DNA of 55,427 nt from Bremia lactucae (lineage: Eukaryota > Oomycota > Peronosporomycetes > Peronosporales > Peronosporaceae). Where the stretch lies: contig NC_090624.1 of assembly GCF_004359215.1 (NCBI RefSeq), positions 1,767,297 to 1,822,723 on the forward strand, in the 5' to 3' direction. The notes below the pieces were generated by a model that searched no databases, had not been told where the DNA came from, and saw only the letters and a list, made by a program, of their open reading frames with translations. Shown here piece by piece: positions 21,906-31,918 of the stretch. The translations under genes and the position numbers were made by a program. Numbering within the stretch: position 1 is the stretch's first letter; every line of letters begins with the position of its first letter.

Positions 21906-22056
21906 CGTAATGGGGCACAATTTGTTTGGTGACCGTTTTGGTGGTACATTTACTTTCTGGGTAAAATAGTTTCCGCTCTATTTTATAATAGTTAATCACT
22001 AAAATCCAATTTATTATGGGTGACAAATTTGGAAGCCGCCAGCGTTATGTCTGGCG
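21906..22056 (+). repeat. GyA2 3' LTR, truncated
   Basis: Starts (C)GTAATGGGGCACA and follows the GyA LTR to the hairpin CGCCAGCGTTATGTCTGGCG, then switches to GyE LTR sequence. Confidence 0.7.
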
Positions 22057-22065
22057 GCAATAAGT

Positions 22066-22527
22066 TATAAAAACCTATGACAGGAAATAAAAAAAGAATT
22101 ACAAAAAGATTATCGTTATTAACAATTTTACTTGATTGTTCCAATATATTTTTTTGGTAATATTGACGCAATTAAACATTAGTTTTATTGATTAATTGAT
22201 TTAAGCATAAATCAATTTCGCCAATTGTCAAAAGGCACGATTGTGCGGTGCGCAAGTAGCTGCCATACATAGTTTGTTGCTTAATAATAAAGTCAGTAGT
22301 AGATAAAAGATCGTTACGTACGAACTTAATTTATTAATACAATTTTACTTTTTTCTCTATTCTAAAGCCTTATAATTAACCTTTGGTAGATAGGCTGACT
22401 TAGTAGCTACTTAGAATCATCCTCTGCACAATGTGTACGTGGAGAAGTCGAGGCGCCCCACCTTCAATGTAATTGGTGTAGGTTGACTTGTACTGTTATT
22501 AATATTAGCACAGTGTGCCCCGTTACA
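22066..22527 (+). repeat. GyE1 5' LTR (5'-truncated)
   Basis: Matches the complete GyE LTR (42165-42702) from its AAATAAA-rich part onward and ends GCCCCGTTACA. About 70 bp of the start are missing at the GyA2 junction. CCTGGGAGTACTTCG follows. Confidence 0.75.
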
Positions 22528-22659
22528 CCTGGGAGTACTTCGTACTTCGTAGTTCGTTCACCGGGCCATGCAGGTTTTATCCAACATGGACATGTTGGTT
22601 GATGAAGGAAAGGATTTTAAGCCCTTCAAGAAGGGTATCATGCAACGCGTGAAAATTGT

Positions 22660-23570
22660 ACTCACTTAAGTGATCTTGAATGGAGAGCTATCGAATGTAT
22701 AAGTTCGTTCGTAGGCGGGCTAGCCGCTGGCGCTATGCTGTTCAATTTGAACACAGATGAACAACATGCGGCCAGAAAACCGAGTTTATACAACACGAGC
22801 TCGACGGGCCCAAGCAAAAGTAACCTTGCTTCATCAGCAAGGCTCTCAACACATAGAGGCGTTGAGAGAACAGGGTGCTTAACAGTTGGAACTGCTGAGG
22901 CAGTAGCATCTACATCTGCTAGGGGCCCGACGCTTCCGCGTCGACCCGAAAGCTTAAAGAAAGAAAGCTCTAAGTTTAAGGCAGTCGACGGCGACTCCCT
23001 TTTGAGATGATTCGTCAAATTAGACGACGCCATTGAAGCTTGCTGCATCAATGATGATGCGACGAAAGTGAAAATTGGCATGTCCAACTACGCCGAACGT
23101 GCCAAATTTTGGGCCTTAGGGCTTAAGCATCGCGCCATTAGTTTTTGGCTCGTATGAAGTCTTTAAGATCCGGCTCAGGCAAACTTTTTAGCCGCCACGT
23201 GTCGAATTCTGGGCTCGAGCCGAGCTGCTGGATTTGAAGCAGGGCAAACGTGGCCTTCACGCTTATGCCCAGCATGCACGATACCTAGTAAGTTGTATCG
23301 TGCGTCATTCAATTGATTAACAAACACAGGTAACTGTGTTTATCAAAGGTGTTGCAGACGGCCCTGTTAAGACCACCGATCCTGGCTGAATTAGAGTCGC
23401 TTGACCAAGCAATTTCTTTAGCGGACTAGGAGGATTTTAGCCTGATACAGGCTTTCGTCTACTCGGGTGCATATCGTCCTCCAAGAAGCAAGTGAACAAA
23501 GGTCCAGAACCTATGGCACTCTCGTATGTAGAGAGCGGGACTCCTCGCTCTTTAAGTAACAAACGAAGCG
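22660..23570 (+). pseudogene. GyE1 gag
   Basis: Homologous to the better copy at 44564-45583. LSDLEWRAIE opens it. Frame 22735-23010 is Ser/Arg-rich and ends KFKAVDGDSLLR, followed across a stop by FVKLDDAIEA. A late EPMALSYVESGTPR precedes the zinc-knuckle position (about 23570), where the cysteines are lost by frameshift. Confidence 0.65.
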
Positions 23571-23884
23571 AATATGCAATCGTTGTCAGAAGACTTAGCA
23601 CTTCTATAAGTGGAGTTCCCCACGCCCAGTGCCTAAAAACAATGAGCGAAACGATCGTCCTCCCGCTAAGAACAGCAAAGGAAGCCTATCCGACACTGAT
23701 CCGAAATCGCAACGGCGAGGCCGATCATAAAAAACGATTGGGGTCAGTAGCTGCGGAGCGGTCAACTGATCCGGCAACGTCAAAAGAATTTGCAGGCCTT
23801 TTGACGAAAGTTGCTCCTCACACACAAACATTGTGTGAAACTGCCCCAGGGGTGAGGTTAACCTCATTACCTATAAGATTATAG

Positions 23885-24180
23885 TGTCAAATAAATTGCC
23901 ACCGAAGTTCCCTGTCGATTGTGGGGCGTCGGACAATATAATTCGACGCCAATCTCAAGAAAAACGCAGACTCAAATTTGTTGAGCGCGACGCCCTCTAA
24001 TGAGGATGACAGTGCGCCTAGCAACAGACACATCTGTAACAGTAAATGAACGTGTAATTGGTATCCAATACACGTTTAAGGGTAAACAGTACTATACTGA
24101 TTTCATCGTACTAGATTTGGAGGACAAATTTGAAGTCATTTTTGGATTACCATGGCTCAAAAAGTACGAGCCATGTATAA
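23885..24180 (+). pseudogene. GyE1 protease
   Basis: Active-site region reads VDCGASDN (Cys in place of Ser after the catalytic Asp, about 23914-23937). Two stops at about 23998 separate it from the rest, which is open (24000-24248): YYTDFIVLDLEDKFEVIFG, then LPWLKKY. Confidence 0.65.
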
Positions 24181-24599
24181 GCTGGCAGCATCAAGCCGTG
24201 ATGATGCCTGTCTCTTGTTCATCAGGTGGCCAAATGATGAACTCTTGAAGCGTCCACAAGCATGTGGATGTCCTACGAGTGAGTGCGATGGCCTACGAGT
24301 GAGTGCGATGGCCTCACATGTAGTTCGGTCGGTAGCATGACTGCACAAGACCTCAATGTGAATACCTTACACATCGTGGAGTTAAATACCGACGGCTGTG
24401 CACAAGCACAGGCAGCATCTAAGTTCGACCACTCGAATATGTTGAGTAGTACGAAACAAGGATGCTTGCGTGAATAGCAACATCCAAGAAAGTTAAAAAT
24501 ATCAGTACATCCGAGACAGTGCGAAAGTCCTTGATCGACTGAGGAGTCGATCGTGGAAGATCTCGCTGTGGCTGCACAATATCTGCTAGAGGAATACCT

Positions 24600-25312
24600 C
24601 TTAAGGTGCTTACTGCTGTAAACGGAATAACTTGTTCAAGCAAAAGGATATGATAGATCCATCCATCAGATCCAGTGACGAAAAGATTGTACTCTTTGAC
24701 ATATCATCAATGATTACGTCTTCTAGTGGTATCGATGTTTGAGCCGGTACAGTTGTAGCGTTTAATTTATTGAATGCATGCACTATCCGCCATCCTCATG
24801 TTTCTTTACGCACACAGAAGGTCGGAGAGCTATGCATGCAAGTTAATTCCCTCACATGACCAGCTGCTAAGCTTTCGGCAAAGAAATATCGATCGCTATT
24901 ACTTGCTCACGAGGCATGGCCATTGCTTCATGACACAGTATTTAGAACCTGGGATTAGGTCAATTTCGCGTCAAGTGCCTTTCTCCTTAGGCAACTCGCA
25001 CGTACTGATTTAAGTCAGACATCCATAAACTCTATTAGATCTTTATATAAAAGGTTTGTCTTCAAAGACTACCAGGATTGGGACGTAAAACGTTAAATTC
25101 GAGTCTTCTCATCAAGGACACTTTCGTCCATCGATGAGCTGCTGGGAATCCGTTTGTTCTCAGAAAATACTATTGCCAACCGAATATCGACCACCAAGTT
25201 GTTATCTGTGACAAGTACGAAGATCACCTTGACTTTGCCACTACCCAGATTGACCACAGGTTTTCGGAGACTTATTCCCACAGAAATTTATTTGGAAAAT
25301 ACCCCGTTAACT
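24600..25312 (-). pseudogene. Inverted linker/RT block inside GyE1
   Basis: Inside a plus-strand element, this block reads only on the minus strand: MGISLRKPVVN, VTDNNLVVDI, SSSSMDESVLDEKTRI, then RT fingers text down to PFTAVST at about 24610. The same text is minus in GyE5 and GyE2, and plus-strand RT resumes at about 25316 (ATGGGAGTGGTTAGTCATGC, MPQGLNN). So about 0.7 kb was inverted in place. Confidence 0.7.
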
Positions 25313-25315
25313 GCT

Positions 25316-25735
25316 ATGGGAGTGGTTAGTCATGCCACAGGGCCTTAATAATCCCCATGCAGCATTAAATAGATGTGTAATTTATCTGTTGAGATCGGTA
25401 CGGGAGTTTGCATCGAGCTTCTTTGATGACGTCTTCGTTCATAGCGGAGCCATGAACGGAAAGTCGGATGTTGAAGTACATCGTACCCACGTCCGGAAGG
25501 TTCTTACACTTATGCCTATGCACAAGTTGTATGCAAATCTCAAGAAGTGCATATTCGCTGCAAGGGAAATACCACTTCTTGGGTGCATCGAGGGTAAACA
25601 CAGTGTACCCTTGGATCCAGAAAAAATCAAGGCGATCACCGATTGGCCTGTGCCAGTCGATGTAAAGGAACTTAGAAAGTCTCTCGGTTTAGTGGCGTAC
25701 CTGCGCAAGTTTCACGCAATTATGCCGACATGACG
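25316..25735 (+). pseudogene. GyE1 reverse transcriptase, palm and connection
   Basis: Frame 25332-25733 is open for 133 codons: MPQGLNNPHAALNRCVIYLL, catalytic SFFDDVFVHS with both aspartates kept (about 25420), KLYANLKKCIFAAREIPLLG, and the connection KELRKSLGLVAYLRKF. The fingers lie in the inverted block upstream, so no intact polymerase can be made. Confidence 0.8.
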
Positions 25736-25856
25736 GTACATCTTTCTTTTTTATTAAAGAAAAATGTCAAGTGTTCATGGAACGCTGATTGTCAGCGTTC
25801 ATTCGAGGGTATCAAGAAAAGCTTGATGCAATCGCCAATACTGGCGATTGCTTACC

Positions 25857-26260
25857 AAGACCGAATTTTTCATGTGGTACTGTGACGCCAGCGGTTTGCA
25901 ATCGGCTGTGCGTTAATGCAATGCGATACAGACCGCGCATAGCGTGTCGTCTTTTATCAATCGCGTCAGCTTCAACCAGCTGAACGCAACTATCCAGTGC
26001 ATGACAAGAAACTCCTTGCCGTGAGATATTTACTGGCTAAGTTTAAGGTCTATCTCTTGGGAGATAGACCGTTCATTATTTACACGGACCGTGCGTCTTT
26101 ACGCACGGTCGTAAACAGTCCACACCTCTCGCAAGAATGGCAAGATAGTTGTCTTTCTTCGCGAAATATAACTTCTCCGTGGATTTAGAACCAGGACGAT
26201 TTAACGTCTTCGCTGATGTCCTTTCGCGCCGGCCCGATTTTTAAGCCGGCTACGCAAAAA
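25857..26260 (+). pseudogene. GyE1 RNase H
   Basis: Frameshifted N-terminal part (AIGCALMQ type), then frame 25997-26188 with HDKKLLAVRYLLAKFKVYL, IYTDRASLRT and SQEWQD. The final FADVLSRRPDF motif follows in another frame. Nearly identical to the minus-strand copy in GyE2 at 28101-27895. Confidence 0.75.
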
Positions 26261-26489
26261 TTAACAGTACGCATAAGGCCACTATTGCAACAATCAACAA
26301 TAAGCAAATGTCACTGTTGCAACAATAAAAATTCCGTCGTCAACATTACTCGACGACGTAAGAAGTGGTCATCAAGAAGACAAGGCTCTTTAAGGTTTGA
26401 TGGATTACCTTAGAAATCCATCTCAACATTCCTTTAAAGGATTGTCAAAATTGTATCGATCCTCAGCAGATTAATATACAACTCGCAAT

Positions 26490-27300
26490 GGCTTAATGTG
26501 TTATACAGCCATTGCTGGCGACAAACCTCGTGTCGTTATCCCGACCCATAATGATTTGCGATTACGCATTATATTTGAGTACCACGATGCACTTATAAGT
26601 GGTCACCCCCCCCCAGTCGCGAATTCTACTGGCCACGCCAGTATGAGTTCGTCCGCAAGTACATATGTGCTTGCGAAGTTTGTCAGCGGGTAAAGCCCAG
26701 CGCTTCATCGCGTGCCCCGTTACAACCTCGCCTGTTCCGGCAGTGTTTGCAGTTCGTATTAATGGACTTTGTCTTCGGATTTACCGAAGACACCCACAAT
26801 AATAATGGTATTCTTGTTTTGTTGACCGTTTTAGTGAGATGGTATATCTCGCTGCCGTCCCGGAGTCGATCATAGCCAAAGGCTGTGCTCGTGTCTTAAT
26901 ATTGAAAATAACACGATATTTCGACTCTATGGGTTACCCCGTGAACTGGTATCAGATCAAGACCCTAATTCACGGCGAAAGTTTGGCAAACAGTGTTTTT
27001 ATCACTTCGAACATCATTCTGAAACATATGGTCAGACGGAGCGTGCAAACCGTTTTCTTGAAGAGGCACTTCGCGGACTCGTCTACTTTATTAAGAGTTG
27101 AAGTGAGTTCTTGCCGATGGTAGAATTTGCCATCAACAATTCAGTGCATGCTTCTACAAAGCATAGAGCATTTCTCGTGAATGGCTTACGTTACCCTCGT
27201 ACACCAACCCTGTTTGGGAGAAACTCTTTCTTAAAGGAAGGAGAGGTACTCGCTCTCGAGCAAAGAACCTTGTAGCTCATGCTCCTCACGCATTAGCCTA
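26490..27300 (+). pseudogene. GyE1 integrase
   Basis: Zinc domain end FYWPRQYEFVRKYI and CEVCQRVKPS across frames (26620-26705). Core with VDRFSEMVYLAAVPES (first Asp) and YGQTERANR (third acid, about 27035). FAINNSVHAS-KHRAFLVNGL runs near 27125-27190. The C-terminal GPF module is absent; the polypurine tract follows within about 100 bp. Confidence 0.7.
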
Positions 27301-27397
27301 AGGTCAATGCGAAGGATACCAATGTTGAGTTAACCAACAGGGAACGACATAATAGTATTTCCCGCCACTCTATGTTACTGTTGGTAGGGAGAGGTGA

Positions 27398-27789
27398 TGT
27401 AACGGGGTGTCCCTTTAATAAGTGTTATTTCCTACAAAATCCCAATGCCAAATATTATTTCTTAGGATAGGAAATAAATAAAGAAGAACAAAATTATTAT
27501 CTTCATTAATTTTGACTTAAGAAGTTCCAATATTACCAAATATTGTAAAATTGACGCAATAAAACATTAGCTCTATTAATTGGTTGATTTAAGTTCAAAT
27601 CAAACCCGCCATTCGTTATAAGAGACAATTGTGCGGTGCGCAAGGAGGTGCCATACTTAGTTGAAAAGAATATAATAAGTACAGTAGTAGATAGAAGATC
27701 GTTATGTAGGAAACTAACTTTATTAATAAAGTTTTACTTTTCCGTATTTCTAATCCGCTGAATTTCCTTTGGTAGCTAAAGACCCTTAG
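27398..27789 (+). repeat. GyE1 3' LTR, left part
   Basis: Begins TGTAACGGGGTGTCCC after GTAGGGAGAGGTGA and stops at CTTAG (27785-27789), the target duplication of GyE2. It continues at 31798. Confidence 0.85.
27785..27789. repeat. Target-site duplication CTTAG (left copy of GyE2)
   Basis: CTTAG immediately precedes TGTAACTGGG at 27790 and recurs at 31793-31797 immediately after GTTACA. Five bp is the usual duplication length for Ty3/Gypsy integration. Confidence 0.85.
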
Positions 27790-27894
27790 TGTAACTGGGC
27801 ACCTTTCACTAGTACTGATCAGTACTAGTAAACCTTACATTGATTACAGTCTAGGTAAGGGGTCTCGAACTTCACGTTCGCTAGAGTATAGACA

Positions 27895-28244
27895 TTAATC
27901 GTCCTGGTTCTAAATCCACGGAGAAGTTATCTTTCGCGAAGAGAGACAACCATCTTGCCATTCTTGCGAGAGGTGTGGACTGTTTACGACCGTGCGTAAA
28001 GACGCACGGTCCGTGTAAATAATGAACGGTCTATCTCCCAAGAGATAGACCTTAAACTTAGCCAGTAAATATCTCATGGCAAGGAGTTTCTTGTCATGCA
28101 CTGGATAGTTGCGTTCAGCTGGTTGAAGCTGACGCGATTGATAAAAGACGACACGCTATGCGCGGTCTGTATCGCATTGCATTAACGCACAGCCGATTGC
28201 AAACCGCTGGCGTCACAGTACCACATGAAAAATTCGGTCTTGGT
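27895..28244 (-). pseudogene. GyE2 RNase H
   Basis: Minus-strand HDKKLLAMRYLLAKFKVYL, IYTDRASLRT and SQEWQDGC (28101-27910), with the frameshifted first strand near 28115-28240. The reading differs from the plus-strand GyE1 copy by only a few bases. Its 5' side is cut by the assembly gap; its 3' side jumps into the LTR. Confidence 0.8.
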
Positions 28245-29129
28245 NNNNNNNNNNNNNNNNNNNNNNNNNNNNNNNNNNNNNNNNNNNNNNNNNNNNNNNN
28301 NNNNNNNNNNNNNNNNNNNNNNNNNNNNNNNNNNNNNNNNNNNNNNNNNNNNNNNNNNNNNNNNNNNNNNNNNNNNNNNNNNNNNNNNNNNNNNNNNNNN
28401 NNNNNNNNNNNNNNNNNNNNNNNNNNNNNNNNNNNNNNNNNNNNNNNNNNNNNNNNNNNNNNNNNNNNNNNNNNNNNNNNNNNNNNNNNNNNNNNNNNNN
28501 NNNNNNNNNNNNNNNNNNNNNNNNNNNNNNNNNNNNNNNNNNNNNNNNNNNNNNNNNNNNNNNNNNNNNNNNNNNNNNNNNNNNNNNNNNNNNNNNNNNN
28601 NNNNNNNNNNNNNNNNNNNNNNNNNNNNNNNNNNNNNNNNNNNNNNNNNNNNNNNNNNNNNNNNNNNNNNNNNNNNNNNNNNNNNNNNNNNNNNNNNNNN
28701 NNNNNNNNNNNNNNNNNNNNNNNNNNNNNNNNNNNNNNNNNNNNNNNNNNNNNNNNNNNNNNNNNNNNNNNNNNNNNNNNNNNNNNNNNNNNNNNNNNNN
28801 NNNNNNNNNNNNNNNNNNNNNNNNNNNNNNNNNNNNNNNNNNNNNNNNNNNNNNNNNNNNNNNNNNNNNNNNNNNNNNNNNNNNNNNNNNNNNNNNNNNN
28901 NNNNNNNNNNNNNNNNNNNNNNNNNNNNNNNNNNNNNNNNNNNNNNNNNNNNNNNNNNNNNNNNNNNNNNNNNNNNNNNNNNNNNNNNNNNNNNNNNNNN
29001 NNNNNNNNNNNNNNNNNNNNNNNNNNNNNNNNNNNNNNNNNNNNNNNNNNNNNNNNNNNNNNNNNNNNNNNNNNNNNNNNNNNNNNNNNNNNNNNNNNNN
29101 NNNNNNNNNNNNNNNNNNNNNNNNNNNNN
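28245..29129. other. Assembly gap (885 N)
   Basis: Unsequenced. The flanks correspond to GyE1 positions 25854 and 25668, so a colinear copy would need only about 185 bp. The gap length may be a scaffolding estimate, or an extra insertion may be hidden here. Confidence 0.95.
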
Positions 29130-30340
29130 CCTTTACATCGACTGGCACAGGCCAATCGGTGATCGCCTTGATTTTTTCTGGATCCAAGGGTACACTGTGT
29201 TTACCCTCGATGCACCCAAGAAGTGGTATTTCCCTTGCAGCGAATATGCACTTCTTGAGATTTGCATACAACTTGTGCATAGGCATAAGTGTAAGAACCT
29301 TTCGGACGTGGGTATGATGTACTTCAACATCCGACTTTCCGTTCATGGCTCTGCTATGAACGAAGACGTCATCAAAGAAGCTCGATGCAAACTCCCGTAC
29401 CGATCTCAACAGATAAATTACACATCTGTTTAATGTCGCAGGTGGATTACTAAGTCCCTGTGGCGTGACTAGCCACTCCCATTGCATACCGCTTGGGGTG
29501 CTTACTGCTGTGAACGAAAGATCTTGTTCACGCATAAGGATCTGATAGAATCCATCTATCGGATCCATTGACGAAAAAATAATTTTCTTTGACATACCAT
29601 TAATGATTACGTCTTTTCGTGGTATCGCCGCTTGAGCCGGTACGGTTGCATCATTCACTTCATTGAATGCATATAATCTCCGCCATCCTCATGTTGCTTT
29701 ACGCACACAGAAAGTTGGAGAGCTATGTGGGGAAGTTGATTCCCTCGCATGACCCGCTGCCAAACGTTCGGCAAAGAATTTGTCGATCACTATTACTTGT
29801 TCATGAGGCAATGGACATTGCTTCATGACACAGTATTTCGAACCTGGGATTAGGTCGATTTTGTGTCGAGTGCCTTTCACCTTAGGCAACTCGCTTCAGG
29901 GAACACATCCTTGAATTCTTTTAAATCCTTGTATAAAGGGTTTGTCTTCAATGACTCCCAGGATTGAGACGTAAAACGTTTAATCCGAGTCTTCTCATCC
30001 AGGACACTTTCGTCCATCGATGAGCTGCTGAGAACTTGTTTTTCTCAGGATATACTATTGGCGACCGAATATCGGCCACTTAATTATCGCCTGTAACAAG
30101 TACGCAGATCTTTTTGATTTTGCCACTACGCAGATCACGCAAGAACCGTTTCGGCTCTAGCGTTGACAATTGAGTTATCACCGAATTTAACTTCGGGGAC
30201 GCTAATAGATCAAGTCTATAAGCGCCTATACTTAATCCATTGTTGACGAAGACATTGATTGTCTCAGTTTCTTCTTTATAACTTATTTTCCAAAGGTCCT
30301 GGAAACCTTTGACCACAGGTTTTCGGGGACTTATTCCCAC
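29130..30340 (-). pseudogene. GyE2 linker and reverse transcriptase
   Basis: Minus strand. Linker with MGISPRKPVVKG and SSSSMDESVLDEKTRI. RT entry GTRHKIDLIPGSKYCV (29889 onward), AVSTPSGMQWEWLVTPQGL, catalytic SFFDDVFVHS intact, and KLYANLKKCIFAAREI up to the gap. From about 29658 to the gap one frame remains open; a stop near 29690 separates it from the upstream part. Most nearly intact polymerase segment of the window. Confidence 0.8.
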
Positions 30341-30344
30341 ATTG

Positions 30345-31099
30345 TTCCGCTAGATAGGTCATTTGGTCTAGCGGCTCTATTTCTAGCCGGAACAGGTGGG
30401 TTTTAACAGGACCGCCTGCAAGACATTTAATAAACATAGTTACCTGTGTTTGTTTATCTATTGGATGACTAACGATACAACTGACGAGGTCGTGTATATT
30501 GGGTATAAGCGTGAATGTCACGCTTGCCCTGCTTCAAATCCAGGAGCTCTGAATTCGGCATGTGGCGGCTCAAACGTTTGTCTAAGCCGGATCTTAAAGA
30601 CCTTATATGCCTCAAAGACTAATGGGTCGTGAATGCTGGGCCCTAAGGCACAAGATTTGGCACGTCCAACTAAGTTGGACATGCCAAATTTCACTTTCGC
30701 CGCATCACCACTGATACGACGAGCTTCTATGGCATCGTCTAATTTGACGAACCATCTCAAAAGGGAGTCACCTTCGACTGCCTTAAACTTCAATATTTTT
30801 ATCTTAAAGCGTTCGGATCGACGCGGAAGTGTCGGCCTATTATCAGCAGGTAGATGCTACTTGCTTAACAGTTCCATTTGTTAAGCACCCTAATCTCTTA
30901 ACGCCTCTGTGCGTTGAGAGCCTTGCTGGTGAAGCAAGGCACCTTTTTTTTTAGCCCCGTCGAGTTCGAGTTAAATGAACTCGGCTATGGCGGTACGCTG
31001 ATCATCTCGGCCAGGATGAACAGCATAGCGCCAACGGCTGGCCCGCATACGACCGAACTTATTCGTTCGATCGCTTTCCATTCGGGGTCTCTCAAATGA
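30345..31099 (-). pseudogene. GyE2 gag (zinc knuckle deleted)
   Basis: Minus strand: an N-terminal EWKAIERISS part with stops, then frame 30793-30518 (KFKAVEGDSLLRWFVKLDD..GMSNLVGRAKS). Frame 30521-30276 follows (IVSHPIDKQTQVTMFIKCL, VKTHLFRLEIEPLDQ) and passes straight into linker text GNKSPKTCGQ. Compared with GyE5, about the last quarter of gag and the whole protease are skipped. Confidence 0.7.
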
Positions 31100-31226
31100 G
31101 GAAACCTCTCACTAGTGCTTAGTGACCTTAATGAGGGGCTTGGAAGCTCCCTCTTTCTTCATCCAACATGTCTACGCTGGATGGAACGTGCGTGGGCCGT
31201 TGAACGGACTTCAAAGTGCTACCAGG

Positions 31227-31792
31227 TGTAACAGAGCACCTTTCACTAGAATAGACCAGTACTAATTAAACTTACACTGATTACAGTGTAGGTAGGGTGC
31301 CTCGATATTTCACGTACACAAGAGCATAGAGGAAGGTTTATAGATAGCTAAGGGTCTTTATCTACCAAAAGGTAATTTAATGGATCAGAATTAGTTAAAA
31401 GTAAAACTATATTAATATAATTGTCTCCTACGTAACGATCTTCTATCTACTACTGAACTTATTATAATATTATCTATCTAATTATTGCGCCTCCTTGCAC
31501 ACCGCACAATCGTGTCTTATACCGATTGCCGGGTTGTTTAGTCTAAAAGTCAACTAATAAATAGAGCTAATGTCATATTGCATCAATAATATCAAATTTG
31601 GTATTATTAAACTATTTAAGTCAAAATTAATAAAGATAATAATTTTGCACTTCTTTATTTATTTCCTCTCTCAGAAATAATATTTATTATTCCTCTCATA
31701 GAAGATAATATTTATTATTCCTCTCATAGGAAATAATAATTGTAATTTCTCTTATAGGTAATAATACTTATGTAATGGGACACCCCGTTACA
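31227..31792 (-). repeat. GyE2 5' LTR
   Basis: 566 bp. On the minus strand it begins TGTAACGGGGTGTCCC (31792) and ends GCTCTGTTACA (31227). It contains three or four near-repeats of GAGGAATAATAAATATTAT (31665-31740). CCTGGTAGCACTTTGAAGTC follows at 31226. Confidence 0.85.
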
Positions 31793-31918
31793 CTTAGCTA
31801 CTTAAAAACCTTCCTCTGGACCCCTGTGTACGTGGAGTTTCGAGGCACCTAACCTTCACTGTAACCAGTGTAAGGTCAACTTGTACTTACCAGTACTAGT
31901 GAAAGGTGCCCCGTTACA
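31793..31918 (+). repeat. GyE1 3' LTR, right part, beginning with the second CTTAG
   Basis: CTTAG (31793-31797) is the right target duplication. The GyE1 LTR then resumes and ends GGTGCCCCGTTACA. Confidence 0.8.

Larger units (their letters stand above)
17580..22056 (+). mobile_element. GyA2, integrase-less Gypsy copy
   Basis: Related to GyA1 along gag-protease-linker-RT-RNase H but much more decayed. The RNase H end is followed within about 25 bp by a polypurine-like GATAAGGAG and the 3' LTR, so integrase, chromodomain and 3' region are deleted. The 3' LTR is truncated at about 22056, where a GyE LTR begins. Confidence 0.75.
27790..31792 (-). mobile_element. GyE2, internally deleted Gypsy element inserted in the GyE1 LTR
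   Basis: Minus-strand element with both termini and a perfect 5-bp target duplication. 5' LTR 31792-31227, primer block, gag, linker, RT, gap, RNase H, and only about 100 bp of the 3' LTR (27893-27790). The gag zinc knuckle and protease are missing (gag joins linker at about 30345). Integrase and most of the 3' LTR are missing as well (RNase H joins LTR at about 27893). Confidence 0.85.
22066..31918 (+). mobile_element. GyE1, Ty3/Gypsy element with a reverse-oriented relative (GyE2) inside its 3' LTR
   Basis: Plus-strand element: 5'-truncated 5' LTR, gag, protease, linker, a locally inverted block, RT, RNase H, integrase core, 3' LTR (27398-27789 and 31798-31918). The integrase C-terminal part and any antisense gene are deleted before the LTR. 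Confidence 0.8.
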
